Of a DNA stretch of 64,000 bases, positions 24,701-39,800 are shown piece after piece. This DNA is from Ceratopteris richardii (taxonomy: Eukaryota > Streptophyta > Polypodiopsida > Polypodiales > Pteridaceae), in the NCBI GenBank assembly GCA_020310875.1, contig CM035408.1, positions 146,450,907-146,514,906 of the forward strand. The letters are read 5' to 3'. Position numbers and translations under genes: made by a program. How positions within the stretch are numbered: the stretch's first letter is position 1; every line of letters begins with the position of its first letter. The notes below the pieces were generated by a model. That model had not been told where the DNA came from. It did not search any database and worked only from the letters and a program-made list of their open reading frames with translations.

Positions 24701-25150
24701 ATACATACTCAGATAGTAAAATGGATGAGCTTAAAATGGGAAGACAATGTATCACGAGAAGAATTATTAGCATTAAGAATTAAACAATTAAAGCAAGGTA
24801 ATGAAAATTTAAAAGAAGCTACTAAAAAATTAAAAACATCACGATTGAAAAATAAAATTTATTTTGACAAGAAACATCGATTGACACCACAACCAATAGA
24901 GAGTGGGGATTGGGTACTTATATATGATAGTACTTTTGAGACTCAATATGATGAACATCGTAAATTAACTAAACGTTGGTTTGGCCCGTATGTTGTTGTT
25001 GTTGTTTTTGTTTTTGACACAGGTACACTGGTATGTTACGAGAACTTGATGGTACTGTTTTAAGAAATGTGATTGCAAGAAAGAGGATAAATCTATTTAA
25101 AAGAAGCAGAAGCAGTCAGTTCGAGCTGGATGAAGACTTCCAGGAAGATG
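21790..25150 (+). mobile_element. Ty3/gypsy element H, gag end to integrase (fossil)
   Basis: Parts in order: the end of a gag-like region, charged and Lys/Glu/Asn-rich (21.8-22.46 kb); an aspartic-protease-like segment with LINSGSEINVIS (about 22.62 kb); a reverse transcriptase with SGYNQFQL, LPQGVTNSVAHMM and the active site FIDDIPIKG in place of the usual plant YxDD (23.47-24.3 kb); then an integrase end with PYHPEA-like and LWADR motifs and a GPY/F-like domain (24.4-25.06 kb). The FIDDIPIKG/TNSVA combination resembles gypsy lineages best known from fungi and early plants more than common angiosperm families. Broken, with many interruptions. Confidence 0.8.
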
Positions 25151-26112
25151 AAGATGAAGATGAAGCATAATCAGGTGAAATCATTCTAATTGTTCTTTAA
25201 TGTTTATAAAAACATTTCTTTTCATGCATTTCATAAATAGGAATTCATTGTTTCTGGTATAAAAGGAAATTTAGTAAAATTATGTGAATAATGAAAAAGA
25301 AATCAAAGTAGGAATGTGTATGCAAGTTGAAGGTCCAATTTAAGGAGCTTATAATTTGTTATGAGGATAGGAGAGAGGAACACTTGAATTGCAACCCTTA
25401 GTAAAGGTAAATTTATTTTATACAAGTAGGCTTCTTTATTTTCTAAAAACGTTTAGCAAATGAGATCCTAGTTCTGACCGTAGCATGCTTCTAGGACCTC
25501 AACTCTGATTAGGGGTTAAGCCTTTCCCCTTTAACAAAAAAGTTGTGAGAAAAAAAAGAAAGAAAAATGAATACATCAAGTAGTACATTAATGGTCGCTA
25601 CCAGATAAAGAAAGAAAAACAAAAGAAGAAAAAGAAAAAATAAAAACAAAAGAAAAAGAAAGAGAAAAAAATAATTATGATTCAGTTGTGGTTTTGAAAT
25701 CACTCCTGAAATGTATTGCGGGCTATATGAGCCGAAGGTCTGCTACAAAAGAATTAGTTAGATCTATCTTATGGCGGACGACTAAGAGATAAAAGATAGA
25801 ATACTTAGATAAATTAAATATTACTTGTGAACAGGGTTAATGGAATGGTAAGTACCGGAACTATCTAAATGACTATTCTAGGATTTTCTAAATTTGTCTT
25901 TTGACTTCATGCATTGAACGAAATGATTTCCAATTCACACTTACATAATTTTATAGATTTTCTTTATTATCGAAAACTTAATTTGAATATAGAAGCATTT
26001 CTTATTATCTTATTTAAAGTCAATTTATAATTTTTTCCAAAGAATTTGATGCTGCTTTACATGATCTACAGGTTGGCCCATCAGGACAATGTCCATGTTT
26101 GGTGGGGGCAGA
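25151..26112 (+). other. noncoding 3' region of element H with polypurine stretch
   Basis: No ORF. An A/G-only tract of repeated AAAGAAA words occupies about 25.54-25.68 kb. It ends in GGTGGGGGCAGA (about 26.10 kb), a possible polypurine tract for an LTR starting TGTTGGAGAG at 26,113. Confidence 0.4.
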
Positions 26113-26339
26113 TGTTGGAGAGATTTCCACATCCAAATTAACATTCAAAAAATAAAAATATTTTGTTTCATAGATGGTTAATGTTTATCTCTCTCAAATA
26201 TTTTTGATAAAATCTTTTGACTTTACTAATTTCTTTTAAGTACCTGCAGGCAGCAAAACCATGAAGAACTGGTTAAAGTGAAGATCTCATTATCTGAAAT
26301 CCTTAAGTTTATGAAGTCATATGTAGTTGAATTTAATCA

Positions 26340-28950
<2,611 letters not shown>

Positions 28951-29314
28951 TAAAGTTGTAAGTAATAAGTTTGTTTTATGATTTATAAAGAGTACTTATT
29001 TTTTTTTCTAATGCTTCTCTTTCAGACCATTTGAATATGATTGACAAGTAGTGATGAATTGACGAAACCTACGAGCTTTTGACTAGGAGTTTGGAGCTGC
29101 ATTTATGTTGCTTCTCCTAGTTTTCCTTTATCTCATTTGAAACTTAAGACATTGTATTAAGATTTTTAATCGAAGAACTTGTATTAGACTTTTTCAGCAA
29201 AGTATTTTTATAAGAATCTAATCAAGGGATTTGTATAGGAAGTACTTTTTTGAAGATACTATAGCAATTATACGGTCATAGCATTTTTATTAAACAATTC
29301 AATTATCAATCAAA

Positions 29315-29713
29315 ATGTTACATTACACTTTATTCCTCGTGTCTGTAAACAATGCATCTTTGAATGAATCTACCAATGAACATAACATACATAACTATTT
29401 TATTTTAGAGACATTATTACTTTCTCCTATTGAGAATACTACTACACAATCAAACAAAAACAAAACTAACAAAGAAATAGAAGTAGAAGAAGTTGTTAAA
29501 GATCGTATTGTTAATGAATCTTTAATCTCTCCTTCATATGATCGCTATTTATCTAGGTTTTTAACTTTGTTTACAATCGCATCACCTGAACCTCAAAGTA
29601 GTGAGAATTTGTTCCCTCCACCTCTAAAAAGAAATACTCAAACTAAGCAAATAGAAAACGATGTAGCTGAAATTATCAAAGATCGTATAACTGATGAAGA
29701 ATTAATCTTGTAA
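29315..29713 (+). CDS. unknown ORF with internal two-fold repeat
   Basis: A 132-codon frame. It contains two related segments, VEEVVKDRIVNESLIS (about residues 53-68) and VAEIIKDRITDEELIL (the last 16 residues), separated by a Ser/Pro-rich linker. The family is not recognised. It lies upstream of, and on the same strand as, the gag of element H, so it may be a leader or accessory frame of that element, or the N-terminus of its gag. There is no clear promoter. A chance ORF is possible, but the internal duplication in frame argues against that. Confidence 0.35.
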   Translation: MLHYTLFLVSVNNASLNESTNEHNIHNYFILETLLLSPIENTTTQSNKNKTNKEIEVEEVVKDRIVNESLISPSYDRYLSRFLTLFTIASPEPQSSENLFPPPLKRNTQTKQIENDVAEIIKDRITDEELIL

Positions 29714-31100
29714 TAATATCAAGACGATGTTTCTAGATATAGAGATGCACAACCTTACGGATCATAGATTGATAGGCTAATCTTAAATAGTGTATTAAAC
29801 TATAGTTAATCACTCATCACATACTAAAAACACATCTTAGCTCCTAAAGTATGTGATGAAACACCCTGTGTGTAGTCACATAGTGAGGCTATCGCAAGTC
29901 AGTTCTGATCTGCACCTGTCTCCTTTCACACCCCTCAATAGATTTGGTGAACCCATTGTGAAACGTGATGCTAGTGTGCTTAATATTTTTGGTTGTGTTT
30001 TTAGTATTAATTAAAAAAGTTAACCTTTATTTTCTTCTTGTTTGCAGGTGAGTGGAGGAAGAAGCTGCTACGACAAGTGAAGAACCTGCTGCTACCTATC
30101 GTTTTCATTGGTTGTTGAGGGTTGTTCTTTAGGGAACTGAGCGCCTCCATGGGAAGAAGGGTATTCAAGATGGAGGATCTTCATTAGTTCAGTCCCCCCC
30201 ATCAACATACAAGAAGACCATTAGTACACGATCAATTTAGTTTTGTATTTAGGTTTGATTTATTCAAAACGTTTGTAAAGAATTATCATAGTGCACATCA
30301 GAACCTTCTACATCGAGCAACTTCAGGTAAGGTGTTTATTCAAGTTCCTTTATTTTCGTACAATCACTTCACAGACAAAGAAGGTTTGTTTTCATTGCAT
30401 TAGAAATTAGTCACATTACACTTGCATTTGTAAGGGATTGAAACCTCATTGCATTAAGAAGATTTAATTTTTGTTTAGCATTCTAAGAAACTGCATGTTA
30501 GAACATAGGGTTGCCTATTTGAAAATAAAGGATTGCTTAGAAAGTATACGAAAAGATTTATAGCTTTAAAGAGTATATGAAAGGATTTACTTTATTGCAT
30601 GAAAAAAGCTTTATTCTAAACAGAAAGACACAAGAAAGACACAGTTTTTTTTTTATTAACACTTACTTTATTGCACAAAAAGAGTTTTATTCTAAAACAG
30701 ATAGGTTTAGTTTTTTTATTTTAATTTTTTGTTAATATTTCTTGTTTTCCCTACTCTATTAAAATCCAAAAACAAATTAAGAAACTTGATTTAAGTAATT
30801 TTTAGTATTTCTTGTTTTTCTTAATACATTAAAATCCAAAACATTCAAATTAAGAAAACTTATTTAAAACTTATAAAACTATCTACACATATAATTTTCA
30901 TTAAGGTAACCTTTGGGATTAAAAACTCAAAGGTTAGAAAAATAAAGTAAACTTTGGAATAAGAAACTCACAAATTAAAAACAAAACAAATTATAAATCG
31001 AAACTTTCAAGTCAAAAGATATTACAAGCTTAGGTTAAGCTCAAGTTAAAGTAAACAAGTTGAAAATATATTGATAAAGGAAAATATTAATAGAAAATCC
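29714..31100 (+). other. noncoding stretch before gag of element H
   Basis: AT-rich with no ORF. A splice-acceptor-like TTCTTGTTTGCAG lies near 30.05 kb. From 30.6 kb the sequence is dominated by TTTATT/AAAATC words. Confidence 0.35.
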
Positions 31101-31106
31101 TAGGGT

Positions 31107-32515
31107 TTGGTAGAGTCAATATTCCTGGCTTTATCATCTAGAGATAGATCTAGACAGTTTAGAGAGAGATTAGAGCCTGCTATTAGAGACTTACTACTCC
31201 ATTCGAAGTGCTATCAACAATACAAGATGGAGGAAATGTTTAAGAACATGATGATAGAGAAACAAGGGACACAAACTGTACAGGCAATCCTAAAAGAAAA
31301 GGGCAAATTTACTGGGTTAAATATCACAGAGTACTTGGATGCATTTGAAGAGCAAGTGCAATTCCAAGGTTTACCTGATGACATATTAGTAAAGTATTTT
31401 GGCAGTGTAGTCTCTAGTTCTATACTAGAAAGCATTCAAGTACATGTTAATAAACCATGGGAGGAGTTTAGGAAAGAACTCCACAAAATGTTTTATCTTG
31501 AGGATTCTAGCCAACACAGCCGTGATGGATTTTTGAGTCTCTAACTCATCTTCATGGTGAGTTCATGAGACGATTTGCCTAGCTTCTGAGAAGGATAAAA
31601 ACGCATTAAATCCGGATCTAATTATTCATTTCCTCAAGATATTAAGTCCTGAAGATAGAGCTGGATTTGAGAGACAAATAGAAGAGTCAGATAAAAGATA
31701 TGGGCTTACTGATGATTGGGAAAAAGTGAAACAAGAAATAGAGGCTATTGCGCAAATGAAGCAACGACAATCTATTTTGTATGCAAACCCTAATTCTTCT
31801 TAGCCTAGGGAGTTACCTACTGCAGGGCAATTTGATATGTCAATGCCTGCGACTGCGGCCACGACTAATGTGGTAGTTGCCCCTAAGGCTCCAATTGAAT
31901 TTCAATTAGATATTTTATGTAAACAAATGGAAAATGTTATGAATATGTAGGCATCTCTTTCCAAAGAGGTTGCCCAATTAAATAATAAAGTATATTCCAT
32001 GAGTTAAAATGAGCCACAAGCTAGCAGTAGTGGCATAGGGCAAGCAACACCCATACAACCGGTTATGCCACAATATATTCCTCCTTAGCTAGTTTTCAGC
32101 CAGCTCCACCTACTTAGTTCGCTGCTCAGCCAGCTTTTCAAAGGAACACTGAAAGAAAAGGAACTGGAGGAAAATGGTGTGTTTGGTGTGATAGCTAGGA
32201 ATATGCAACTTATGCTTGTGATGAGTTAAAGAGTGCAAAAGAAAATCAGTTAGTAGTTGAGATTAATAGGAAATTGTGTGACTTTAGGTCACGACTTCCT
32301 TTAGTCGTTAATTGGGGCAAAGGAGGTATGAAAAAATTGTATGAAAATTTAGTGATCTCTAATGCAACTGCCAGTACCCCAGCTGCTAGATTAGAGCCAG
32401 CAGATGATAGGCCTCTTTCTACTGCAAGCCGAAATCCTTATTTGATTGAGGTGGTGGTGAGAGCTACTGATGAAATAATGTGCAAAGCCTGGGTTGCATT
32501 TATTCGCTCGAATAA
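31107..32515 (+). pseudogene. gag region of gypsy element H (fossil)
   Basis: Gag-like helices (RDRSRQFRERLEPAIRDLLL; KFTGLNITEYLDAFEEQVQF; WEEFRKELHKMFYLED) are followed by a glutamine-rich middle part. A zinc-knuckle-like CVWCD ... YACDELK segment then leads into VVEINRKLCDFRSRLP and WGKGGMKKLYE. This is the arrangement expected upstream of the protease/RT at 22.6-24.4 kb, so it is probably a second copy or a displaced part of the same family. It ends at the CGATCGAAA block. Broken, with about five interruptions. Confidence 0.65.
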
Positions 32516-32720
32516 TAAAAAAATACTGAATATGTTTGTTTTATTCATGATTATCCGAATAAACACAAAAAAAAAACGGAGACGGATAGTTTTTCGATCG
32601 AAATTCTTTCAATCAAAACATTTTTTATCAAAATTGTTTGGATCGAAAAATATTTCGATCGAAAAGCGATTTTTAGCACAAAAATATATATTTTTATATT
32701 CGATCAAAAAACTCATTTCG
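32515..32720. repeat. CGATCGAAA-rich block, reverse counterpart of 21.53-21.79 kb
   Basis: Starts TTATTCGCTCGAATAAT and contains TTTTTCGATCGAAATT and AATATTTCGATCGAAAAGC. The complement of 21530-21790 has the same order of motifs: CGAATAA words, a TAGTTTTT step, then repeated CGATCGAAA. Confidence 0.55.
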
Positions 32721-33004
32721 CACGTGCTTCATTGATATTCTAGAGAGCTTTAATCCTGCAATTTCTATCATAGAAAGTTTCCTTCACCATATCATTGAGG
32801 TATTGATTTAACTTTTATTTATTGTTTATTTTATTGTTTTGTTCATTGTATCATGCATATTGTATGATTCGCATATGCGTCTCTTACATATGCCTGATTT
32901 TTATTTATATAATTAGTTCTATGTCTTTTAATCATCGATTGTATACAGTTTCAGCTCGCGCAAGCTTTTCTTACTTGTATACATCGATGAAAAACATTTA
33001 AAAA

Positions 33005-33490
33005 TAAACCACTACTATGATTGTCTGACTCGCTACATCGATTCTTACTCTCACAGTAGTATAGGACACAGCAATAGATCGATTGAGATTGTTTGAATCA
33101 CCACCTCAATTCCTACTCTCTTAATAGTATAGGGAGTGTGTAGGGACTATTGTGATTGTCTCATTCTTTGACTCTTACTCTGACAATAGTCACTTAGATT
33201 CCGATGAGAACACTTAGTGTAGGTCACAAGGTGTATATAAACTATTGTGATTGCTTGATTCTTTAGCTCTTACTATCATAGTAGTCACTTAGATTCTGAT
33301 GAGAACACTTAGTGTAGGTCACAAGGTGTATAGAAACTATTGTATTTGTCTAATTCTTTGACTCTTACTATCACAATAGTTATATACAGTTATGTGACAA
33401 AACTCATGCATAGTATAGCAAATGTATACGAAGTATTATAAATGTCTGATTCTTTGACTCTTACATTCTTAATAGTTACATAGATTCACT
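33005..33490. repeat. 95-bp tandem repeat with hairpin core
   Basis: About five units. Two adjacent ones are nearly identical over TTAGATTC(C/T)GATGAGAACA...GGTGTATA with a spacing of 95 bp (33191 and 33286). Each unit contains ACTATTGTGATTGTCTCATT ... GACTCTTACT ... ACAATAGT. Its complement resembles the core of the 20.4-21.5 kb array at roughly four of five positions. Confidence 0.8.
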
Positions 33491-33627
33491 TCAAGATTAT
33501 AATTACACTTTCTTTTTAATTATAAATCTATTTATTTAACTATGCATACGTCTATCATTTGTGTACACATACTATTGATTTATTTATCCATACACTTACT
33601 GATAGTCTATTTTGTATTTTTGCACAG

Positions 33628-35001
33628 ATGGCAGGTAAAATAAACAAGCAAGAGCAAAAAATTTTAGAAGAATTTGTGTGCTCCTAAATGTATGGAATGA
33701 GAGAAGATGAAATCACTATAGCCATGGACACATCTAGTTACAAAGATTTCATTGCGCAATTATCTAGAACAACATTTATTAATATTGAAGATAAATTTGG
33801 CAGTGTGTCCGGTGGAGCACAGGTATTAGATGAGGAAATGTCAAAAGAGCTTACACGTATCTTTGGACAAATCATCAAAGTAGTAGAGTCATTGGTGGTG
33901 GATATCACCAATATTCCTGGATTCATCGATAAGGTTAAATTTATCAATTTACATTATCAGACTATGAAGAGAGGAAAGCAATTTAAACCGGACATGACAG
34001 AACACCTTCTGAGAGCATAGGTAGATCCAACTATAAGAGATGCATATGTGAATATGGGAGATCAAACATCGAATAATCTTTGTTTGCTCCCATATTCCTC
34101 TATTCTTTTTGGAGATGCAACTCTTGTGGGGAAAGGACAATATGGAATGATCCATAAAGTCAAAATATCCCACCCGAGATTCAACAATGAAGTATTTGTT
34201 GCCAAGATATTCAAATTACATGGTGTTGACATACAAACACGAAAGAATGAAGCCATCAATGAAGCCACAGTGGTATCTATTATGCATAGTGGAATTATTA
34301 GTCCACTTGGTTTAGCTAGATACCATAGCAAAAGCCCATGCCTTATTTTCAAATTCTGAAATGGTGGTACATTGGACATGTGGCTAGAAAGAATGAAGAA
34401 GGAATACCTAAATTTACCACGAAGCAGAGGTGTGATGGACATAGAAGAAGACATAACAACCATGAAAACAAACATTTGGAACTGATCAACGGCTTATTAC
34501 AAACAATATCATTTTTACACACTTGTAATATATCCCATAATGATCTCCATCCAGGCAATGACTTGTTGCATTTTGAATATCAACATGCTTATATCGGATA
34601 GAGTGACATATTCACCAACCAAAAAATGTTTTCTGAAGCTACCTTATTTAGAAATATCAACTAGAAATGATTGGATTCAAAAGTGCTGGTGGATTGCACC
34701 CGAATGTGTATCCACTAGTCCTCCACCTTTTAATAAGAGTCAGGAGATATTTACAGCTTCAATACTCTTGTTACAACTCTTGAAATATATAGATTTCAAT
34801 AGTTATCCCATTGATAAGAATGGGATTCGCAAGTTCAAATATGCTTTAGAATTAGCTTCTGACAAAGATGTATCAAAAAGAGTAGATGCACATGAATTGC
34901 TTATTGTATTCTCACATCTAACTCGATATGGTTTAAAGATATCCATGATAGATAAGACCATATTGAAAATGATATGTATCTATTTGAGCTATCTGGATTA
35001 A
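33628..35001 (+). pseudogene. atypical protein kinase-like gene, decayed
   Basis: The ATG at 33628 follows a TTTGCACAG acceptor-like site. About 140 codons of helical N-terminal region are followed by a kinase fold. Visible motifs: glycine loop GKGQYGMIHK (about 34.12 kb), VAIK-like FVAKIFK with the Lys, a helix-C-like NEAINEATVV with Glu, the catalytic loop HNDLHPGN replacing HRDLxxxN but keeping Asp and Asn (about 34.53 kb), and the APE-like WWIAPEC (about 34.69 kb). No clear DFG is seen; ISDRV sits near that position. The frame is interrupted by at least four stops, and the catalytic loop lies in another frame from its neighbours, so it needs two frameshifts. Not functional. The HxDLHxxN loop suggests a divergent eukaryotic kinase rather than a receptor-like kinase. 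The C-terminus merges with the minisatellite. Confidence 0.65.
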
Positions 35002-35700
35002 ATGATATAGATTCATTTGCATTAAGTGGAGTACATGTTATGGATCCATTTGCATTAAGTGGAGAAAATGTTGTGGTATCATTGAGTTAAGTAGACGAAA
35101 TGAAGTGTAATCATTTGTAATATGTGAATTAAATGATGTGGATTTATTTGAATTATGTTGAGTAAATGAAGTGGTATCATTTGAGCTATGTGGATTAAAT
35201 GTTGTCGATTCATTTAACATATATGAATTAAGTATTGTGGATTCATTTGAATTATGTGGAGTAAATGAAGTGGTATCATTTGAGTTAAATGGATGAAATG
35301 AAGTGTTATTATTTGTATTAAGTGGAGTAAATGTTGTGGTATCATTTGAGTTAATTTGATGAAATGAAGTGTAATCATTTACAATATATGGATTAAATGA
35401 TGTGGATTTATTTGAATTCTATGGAGTAAATGAAGTGGTATCATTTGAGTTATGTGGATTAAATGTTGTGGATTCATTTAACATATGTGAATTAAATATT
35501 GTGGATTCATTTGAATTATGTGGAGTAAATGAAGTGGTATCATTTGAGTTAAATGGATGAAAGGAAGTGTAATCATTTGAATTAAGTGGAGTAAATATTG
35601 TGGTATCATTTGAGTTAAGAGGATGAAATAAAGTGTAATCATTTATAATATATGGATTAAATAATGTGGGTTTATTTGAATTATGTGGAGTAAATGAAGT
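34990..35700. repeat. 33-bp minisatellite, left part
   Basis: Units of about 33 bp such as AATGAAGTGGTATCATTTGA alternate with closely related variants. Read on the minus strand they give an 11-residue repeat (consensus N-S-N-D-T-T-S-F-T-P-H), so most frames look open without being genes. The array is split by element G and resumes at 41098. Confidence 0.88.
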
Positions 35701-35705
35701 GGTAT

Positions 35706-35963
35706 TCTTCCTCCCTGAAGAGCCCCCTTGTTTTCTCATCATCCCTGCACACAATTTGAAGTTGTCTGCTTAGGTATAACACAAACGGAGATAGAGATTC
35801 CTTGACCGCCCAGCCGCGTACCTCCTCCATTTGACTCTCTCTCAATTTATTGAATGAGTCCTATGAGCTACACATGGGTGCCACATGGCACTCATGTGTA
35901 AATCCATCTAAATGGATCTAAGAGGTGGTTTACACCTCCTCCCTTCATTTACTCCATATAACA
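35706..35963 (-). repeat. 3' LTR of chromovirus G
   Basis: 258 bp; matches 40835-41092 with few differences. It is followed on the minus-strand upstream side by the purine tract AAGTGGAAGGAAA. Confidence 0.92.
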
Positions 35964-36114
35964 TTTCCTTCCACTTAACTCCATTTTGTGTCCTCAAAAA
36001 TGATACTGGAAGGTCTAACAGAAAGAGATAATCAATGGAATAGTACTCCCACTAAATCCCCATGCATAAAAATACATGGTCCCGTCTCCGTGTTGTTTCC
36101 CCATATCCTTCCCC

Positions 36115-39100
36115 TTAAGAAGACTCTTGGGAAGGTAGTCTAAAGTTGGGAAACCGTCTCAGAAGGGTGTTTACCCGCTCCCAAGTGGCACTATCTTCTG
36201 AACTATCTTTCCACTTCACTAGGCGCTCTTTATACAGGTGACTCCTCATCCGTTTCTCTCGAGTGCGTAGTATGCTCTCAGGCTCATGTGGAATAGATTG
36301 AATAGTAATAAGCTCTACTACCTCACTATCTGGAATGAGATTGTCAGATTCACCCAGCCTTTTCTTAAGCCAGCTAACATGAAAAATTGGATGGATTTGA
36401 CTATTCTCTGGAAGTTGGAGCTGGTAAGCCATCTTTCCTATTCTCCTAAGTATTTGGAAAGGTCCACAATACCTAGGAGATAGTTTTGGACAAGGTCCTG
36501 TCTTCAAGGTTTCAGACCTAGATGGAACTCTAAGATAGACCTGCTCTCCTACCTCAAAGTTGATATCTCTCCTTTGAGGGTCAGCATAGGCTCTAGCTCT
36601 ATCCTGAGCTCTCGTAATGCTGTCCTTAGCAAGTCTAAGCATATCGTTCATCTCTTCCAAGAAGTCCTTTGCAGCTTGAACTTTCTCATTCTGCAAGCCT
36701 ACTGCATAAGGAGCTCTTGGTTGAAACCCATACATAAGCATAAATGGACTATGCCCAGTGGAAGAGTGCTTGGCACTATTATATGCAAACTCTATTGTAG
36801 GTAAGTATATCATGATCCCCATTCTCTATGGCTTCCCAAATCTCGGAATATGCAGGATCAAGCCTACATTTTCCTCTAATGGACTCAAGTAGCTCACTAG
36901 TGATCTAAGTAAAACTCAGTCCATTGAGCATAGGCATGCAGCTAAGTGAATCAGCCACTACATTAAACTTTCCCTTCCTATACCTAAGCTCATAATCAAA
37001 CTCCTGAAGGACCTCTGCCCATCGCGCCTTACAACCTTTAAGGTCTGTTTGATTAGAGAGCCACTTAATGCTCTCTTGATCAAACACTATCGTGACTTTG
37101 GCACCATATAAATAATGACGCCACTTCTTCAAAGCATGGACTATTTCATACAACTCCTTCTCATAGACGGAGTAATTCTTCTGAGCCAGTTCTAGTTTCT
37201 TGCTCTCAAAAGCTACTAGTCGACCATCTTGTACTAAAACCGCTCCTATAGCAAAGTCACTCGCATCAGTCTCAACCACAAAAGGTTTGTTGGGATCTAC
37301 TATGTGTAAAAGTGGAGTTGTGGCGATCGCTACTTTCAACTTTTCCATACTTTGCTTCTGTTCGTCTCCCCAATGAAAGGCTTTCCCTTTCCCTTTAAGC
37401 TGTTCTGTCATCGTGACAGCAATGGTTGGCATAGTTCTTAATGAATCTTCGATGGAAGGCTGATAAACCTAGGAAGATCTGCAGCTCTTCCAGGTTCCTT
37501 GGATGTGGCCATTCCATAATAGCCCTTACTTTTTCAGGATCCATCTGGATTCCATCTTGGGAGACTATATGCCCCAGGTATCTAACCTCTGTCTTGAAAA
37601 ATTCACACTTTGACTCCTTAGCAAAGAGTGAATTTTCCCTTAGCACTTGAAATACCTTCCTCAAGTGTTCCAAGTGCTCCTCTTCTGATGTACTATAGAT
37701 CAGAATGTCATCCAGAAAGTCTACTAAAAAATTTCCTAGATAAGGCCGTAAAACACTATTCATGAGCTTCATGAAAGTGGCAGGAGCATTGGTGAGACCA
37801 AAAGGCATCACCAACAACTCATAGTGCCCATATCTAGTCCTAAATGCAGCCTTAGGGACATCATCTGCCCTAATCCTGATCTCATGATATCCTGATCTAA
37901 GATCAAGCTTGGTAAAATACCTAGCTTGATGTAACTGATCAAATAGATCTTCCAACCTAGGCATTGGAAATCTATTTTTGATAGTTACCTTATTAAGTGC
38001 TCTATAGTCTATACATAGTCTCATAGAGCCATCTTTCTTTTTAACTAGGAGCATTGGCGATGCCCATGGGGAGTTACTAGGTTTGATGAAGCCCTTATCT
38101 AAATAATCATGTAATTGTTTCTCAACCTCCTCATGTTGAGAAACACTAAGCCTATAAGGTGGTCTGCAAATAGGGTTAGTGTTAGTAACAACCTCAATGG
38201 CATGGTCAATGTCCCCTCTCTCAGGTGGTAGCCCTCTAGGTAAGTCAGTGGGAAAAACATCTCTGTACTCAAACATAAGATCCTTAAAACTTTTAACCAC
38301 ACACTCTTGCAAAAAAGAATAGTAGAAAGTCATGTTCATATTTACATTCCTAGCATGAAAATATACATCAGATGAGCTGTCTGTACAATGCTCCATATCA
38401 TGACTATACAATGAAAAGATGTCCTGTACATGCTGAGAATAACAGAGACTATAAAACTCTAGTGACGAAATGAGAGGTGCACTAGGTACATCTCTCTCTC
38501 CCTGAATACAAACTTTACTTCCATTCTTTCCAAATTCGAGTGTGTTATTTTGATAGCTGCGTTTAAGTGTATGTCCCAACCCCCATAGCCACTCTCTTCC
38601 TAAAACTAGATCTGTCCTCTCCATGTTCATAATTTGGAAGTCCATATAATCTGTATAATTCTACATCTTGACTTCCAAATTGGATACCATAGTATCCCAT
38701 ATTCTTTTATCTTGCCCTTGCATCATAGATACAATGTATTTATGTGCACTAGGCTGCTGGGGAATCTTTAATTTCTTGACCAAAGCATAGTTTATAAAAT
38801 TATGAGTAGCCGAGTCATCTATCATGACCCGCACCTTGGTCCCGTATACACTACCATGTAACTTAACTAAGTCATGTGGTCCAAACTGCGGTGACCACAA
38901 TGACTGAGTCAAACAACAGGTGTGCTCTATATCCTCGTGCATCACCTCCACTCCCTTGCAGCTAGAGCTGCCATGAATAGGAAGGGTCTGCACTAGGTGG
39001 ACCGCCTTTTTGCCCTTTTGGGGGGCCGTACTAGACTCTGGTCCCTTCTTCTTTTCTTCCCCCTTCTTGAGTGGACAGTTCCACTGTGAATGGCTAGGAG

Positions 39101-39800
39101 ATAGGCACCTAAAACACAGGTTCCCCCTTTTGGCCTTCTCAAAATGGTTTGTGGATAACCTAGGCCCTTGTGATCTTTGTTTTTTAATAAAAACTTTGTT
39201 TTTCCCAAAAGGCAACTTTTTCTTGAATTTAATCATACTAAGAGGCTTGAGGGCCTGATCCGTCTCCATAGGAGTATACTGTGGACGGTTATGGTCCTCA
39301 TATATCTGTGCATACTTGATCGCCTCCTCAAACATCTTAGGCGCATTCCTTCTGAATTCCCTCTTTATGGCTTTATCCAAGCCCCTAACAAACCCTCTGG
39401 TCTTCTGAAAACCATCTAAGCCCTTAAGTTTCAAAATGATCTCTCTATAGTGGGATAGATAGACTGAAAGAGGCCTACCTCTCTGTGTAATCCTATCCCA
39501 CTCATCCCAATTCCTCTCCTCCTCATTCTCAGGAAGAAACTCTTTTAGGAAAAGAGTCTCAAACTGAGTCCAGTTAGTAGGGATAGAGTTCGCCTCCTTA
39601 AGACCCATCCACCACTTATAAGCACGTGGGCCGAGGGATAGACTCGCCTCTAGCACACGGTACTTTGGTGGGGTGCCCTTCAATTGATGCAAATCATGTC
39701 ACATTTGTAAAAAAGTATAGATTGCATCCTTGTTCCTATCTCGGTCATCCCCCATAAAGGTAGGTGGCTTCAAGTCTTTCAGGAGGGGATATGCAAGAAG
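36115..39800 (-). pseudogene. gag-pol coding region of chromovirus G
   Basis: Minus strand. Gag lies at about 39.8-38.9 kb (WTQFETLFLKEFLPENEEER, then the CCHC knuckle). Protease is near 38.85-38.6 kb and RT at about 38.2-37.5 kb (PYRLS ... [24 protein letters not shown]). RNase H is at about 37.4-36.95 kb (VETDASDFAIGAVL), and the integrase C-terminal part plus chromodomain at 36.8-36.1 kb. The chromodomain would direct integration towards marked chromatin in intact relatives. Confidence 0.92.

Noticed and set aside
33005-33490. Regular spaced repeats as a CRISPR-like array
   Set aside because: The 95-bp units are contiguous and degenerate with no unique spacers, and the genome is eukaryotic.
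35038-35754. Minus-strand ORFs with an N-S-N-D-T-T-S-F-T-P repeat, resembling a low-complexity repeat protein
   Set aside because: They are the frame of a 33-bp minisatellite. The same repeat resumes after element G at 41098, and one end of the ORF runs into the LTR of G.
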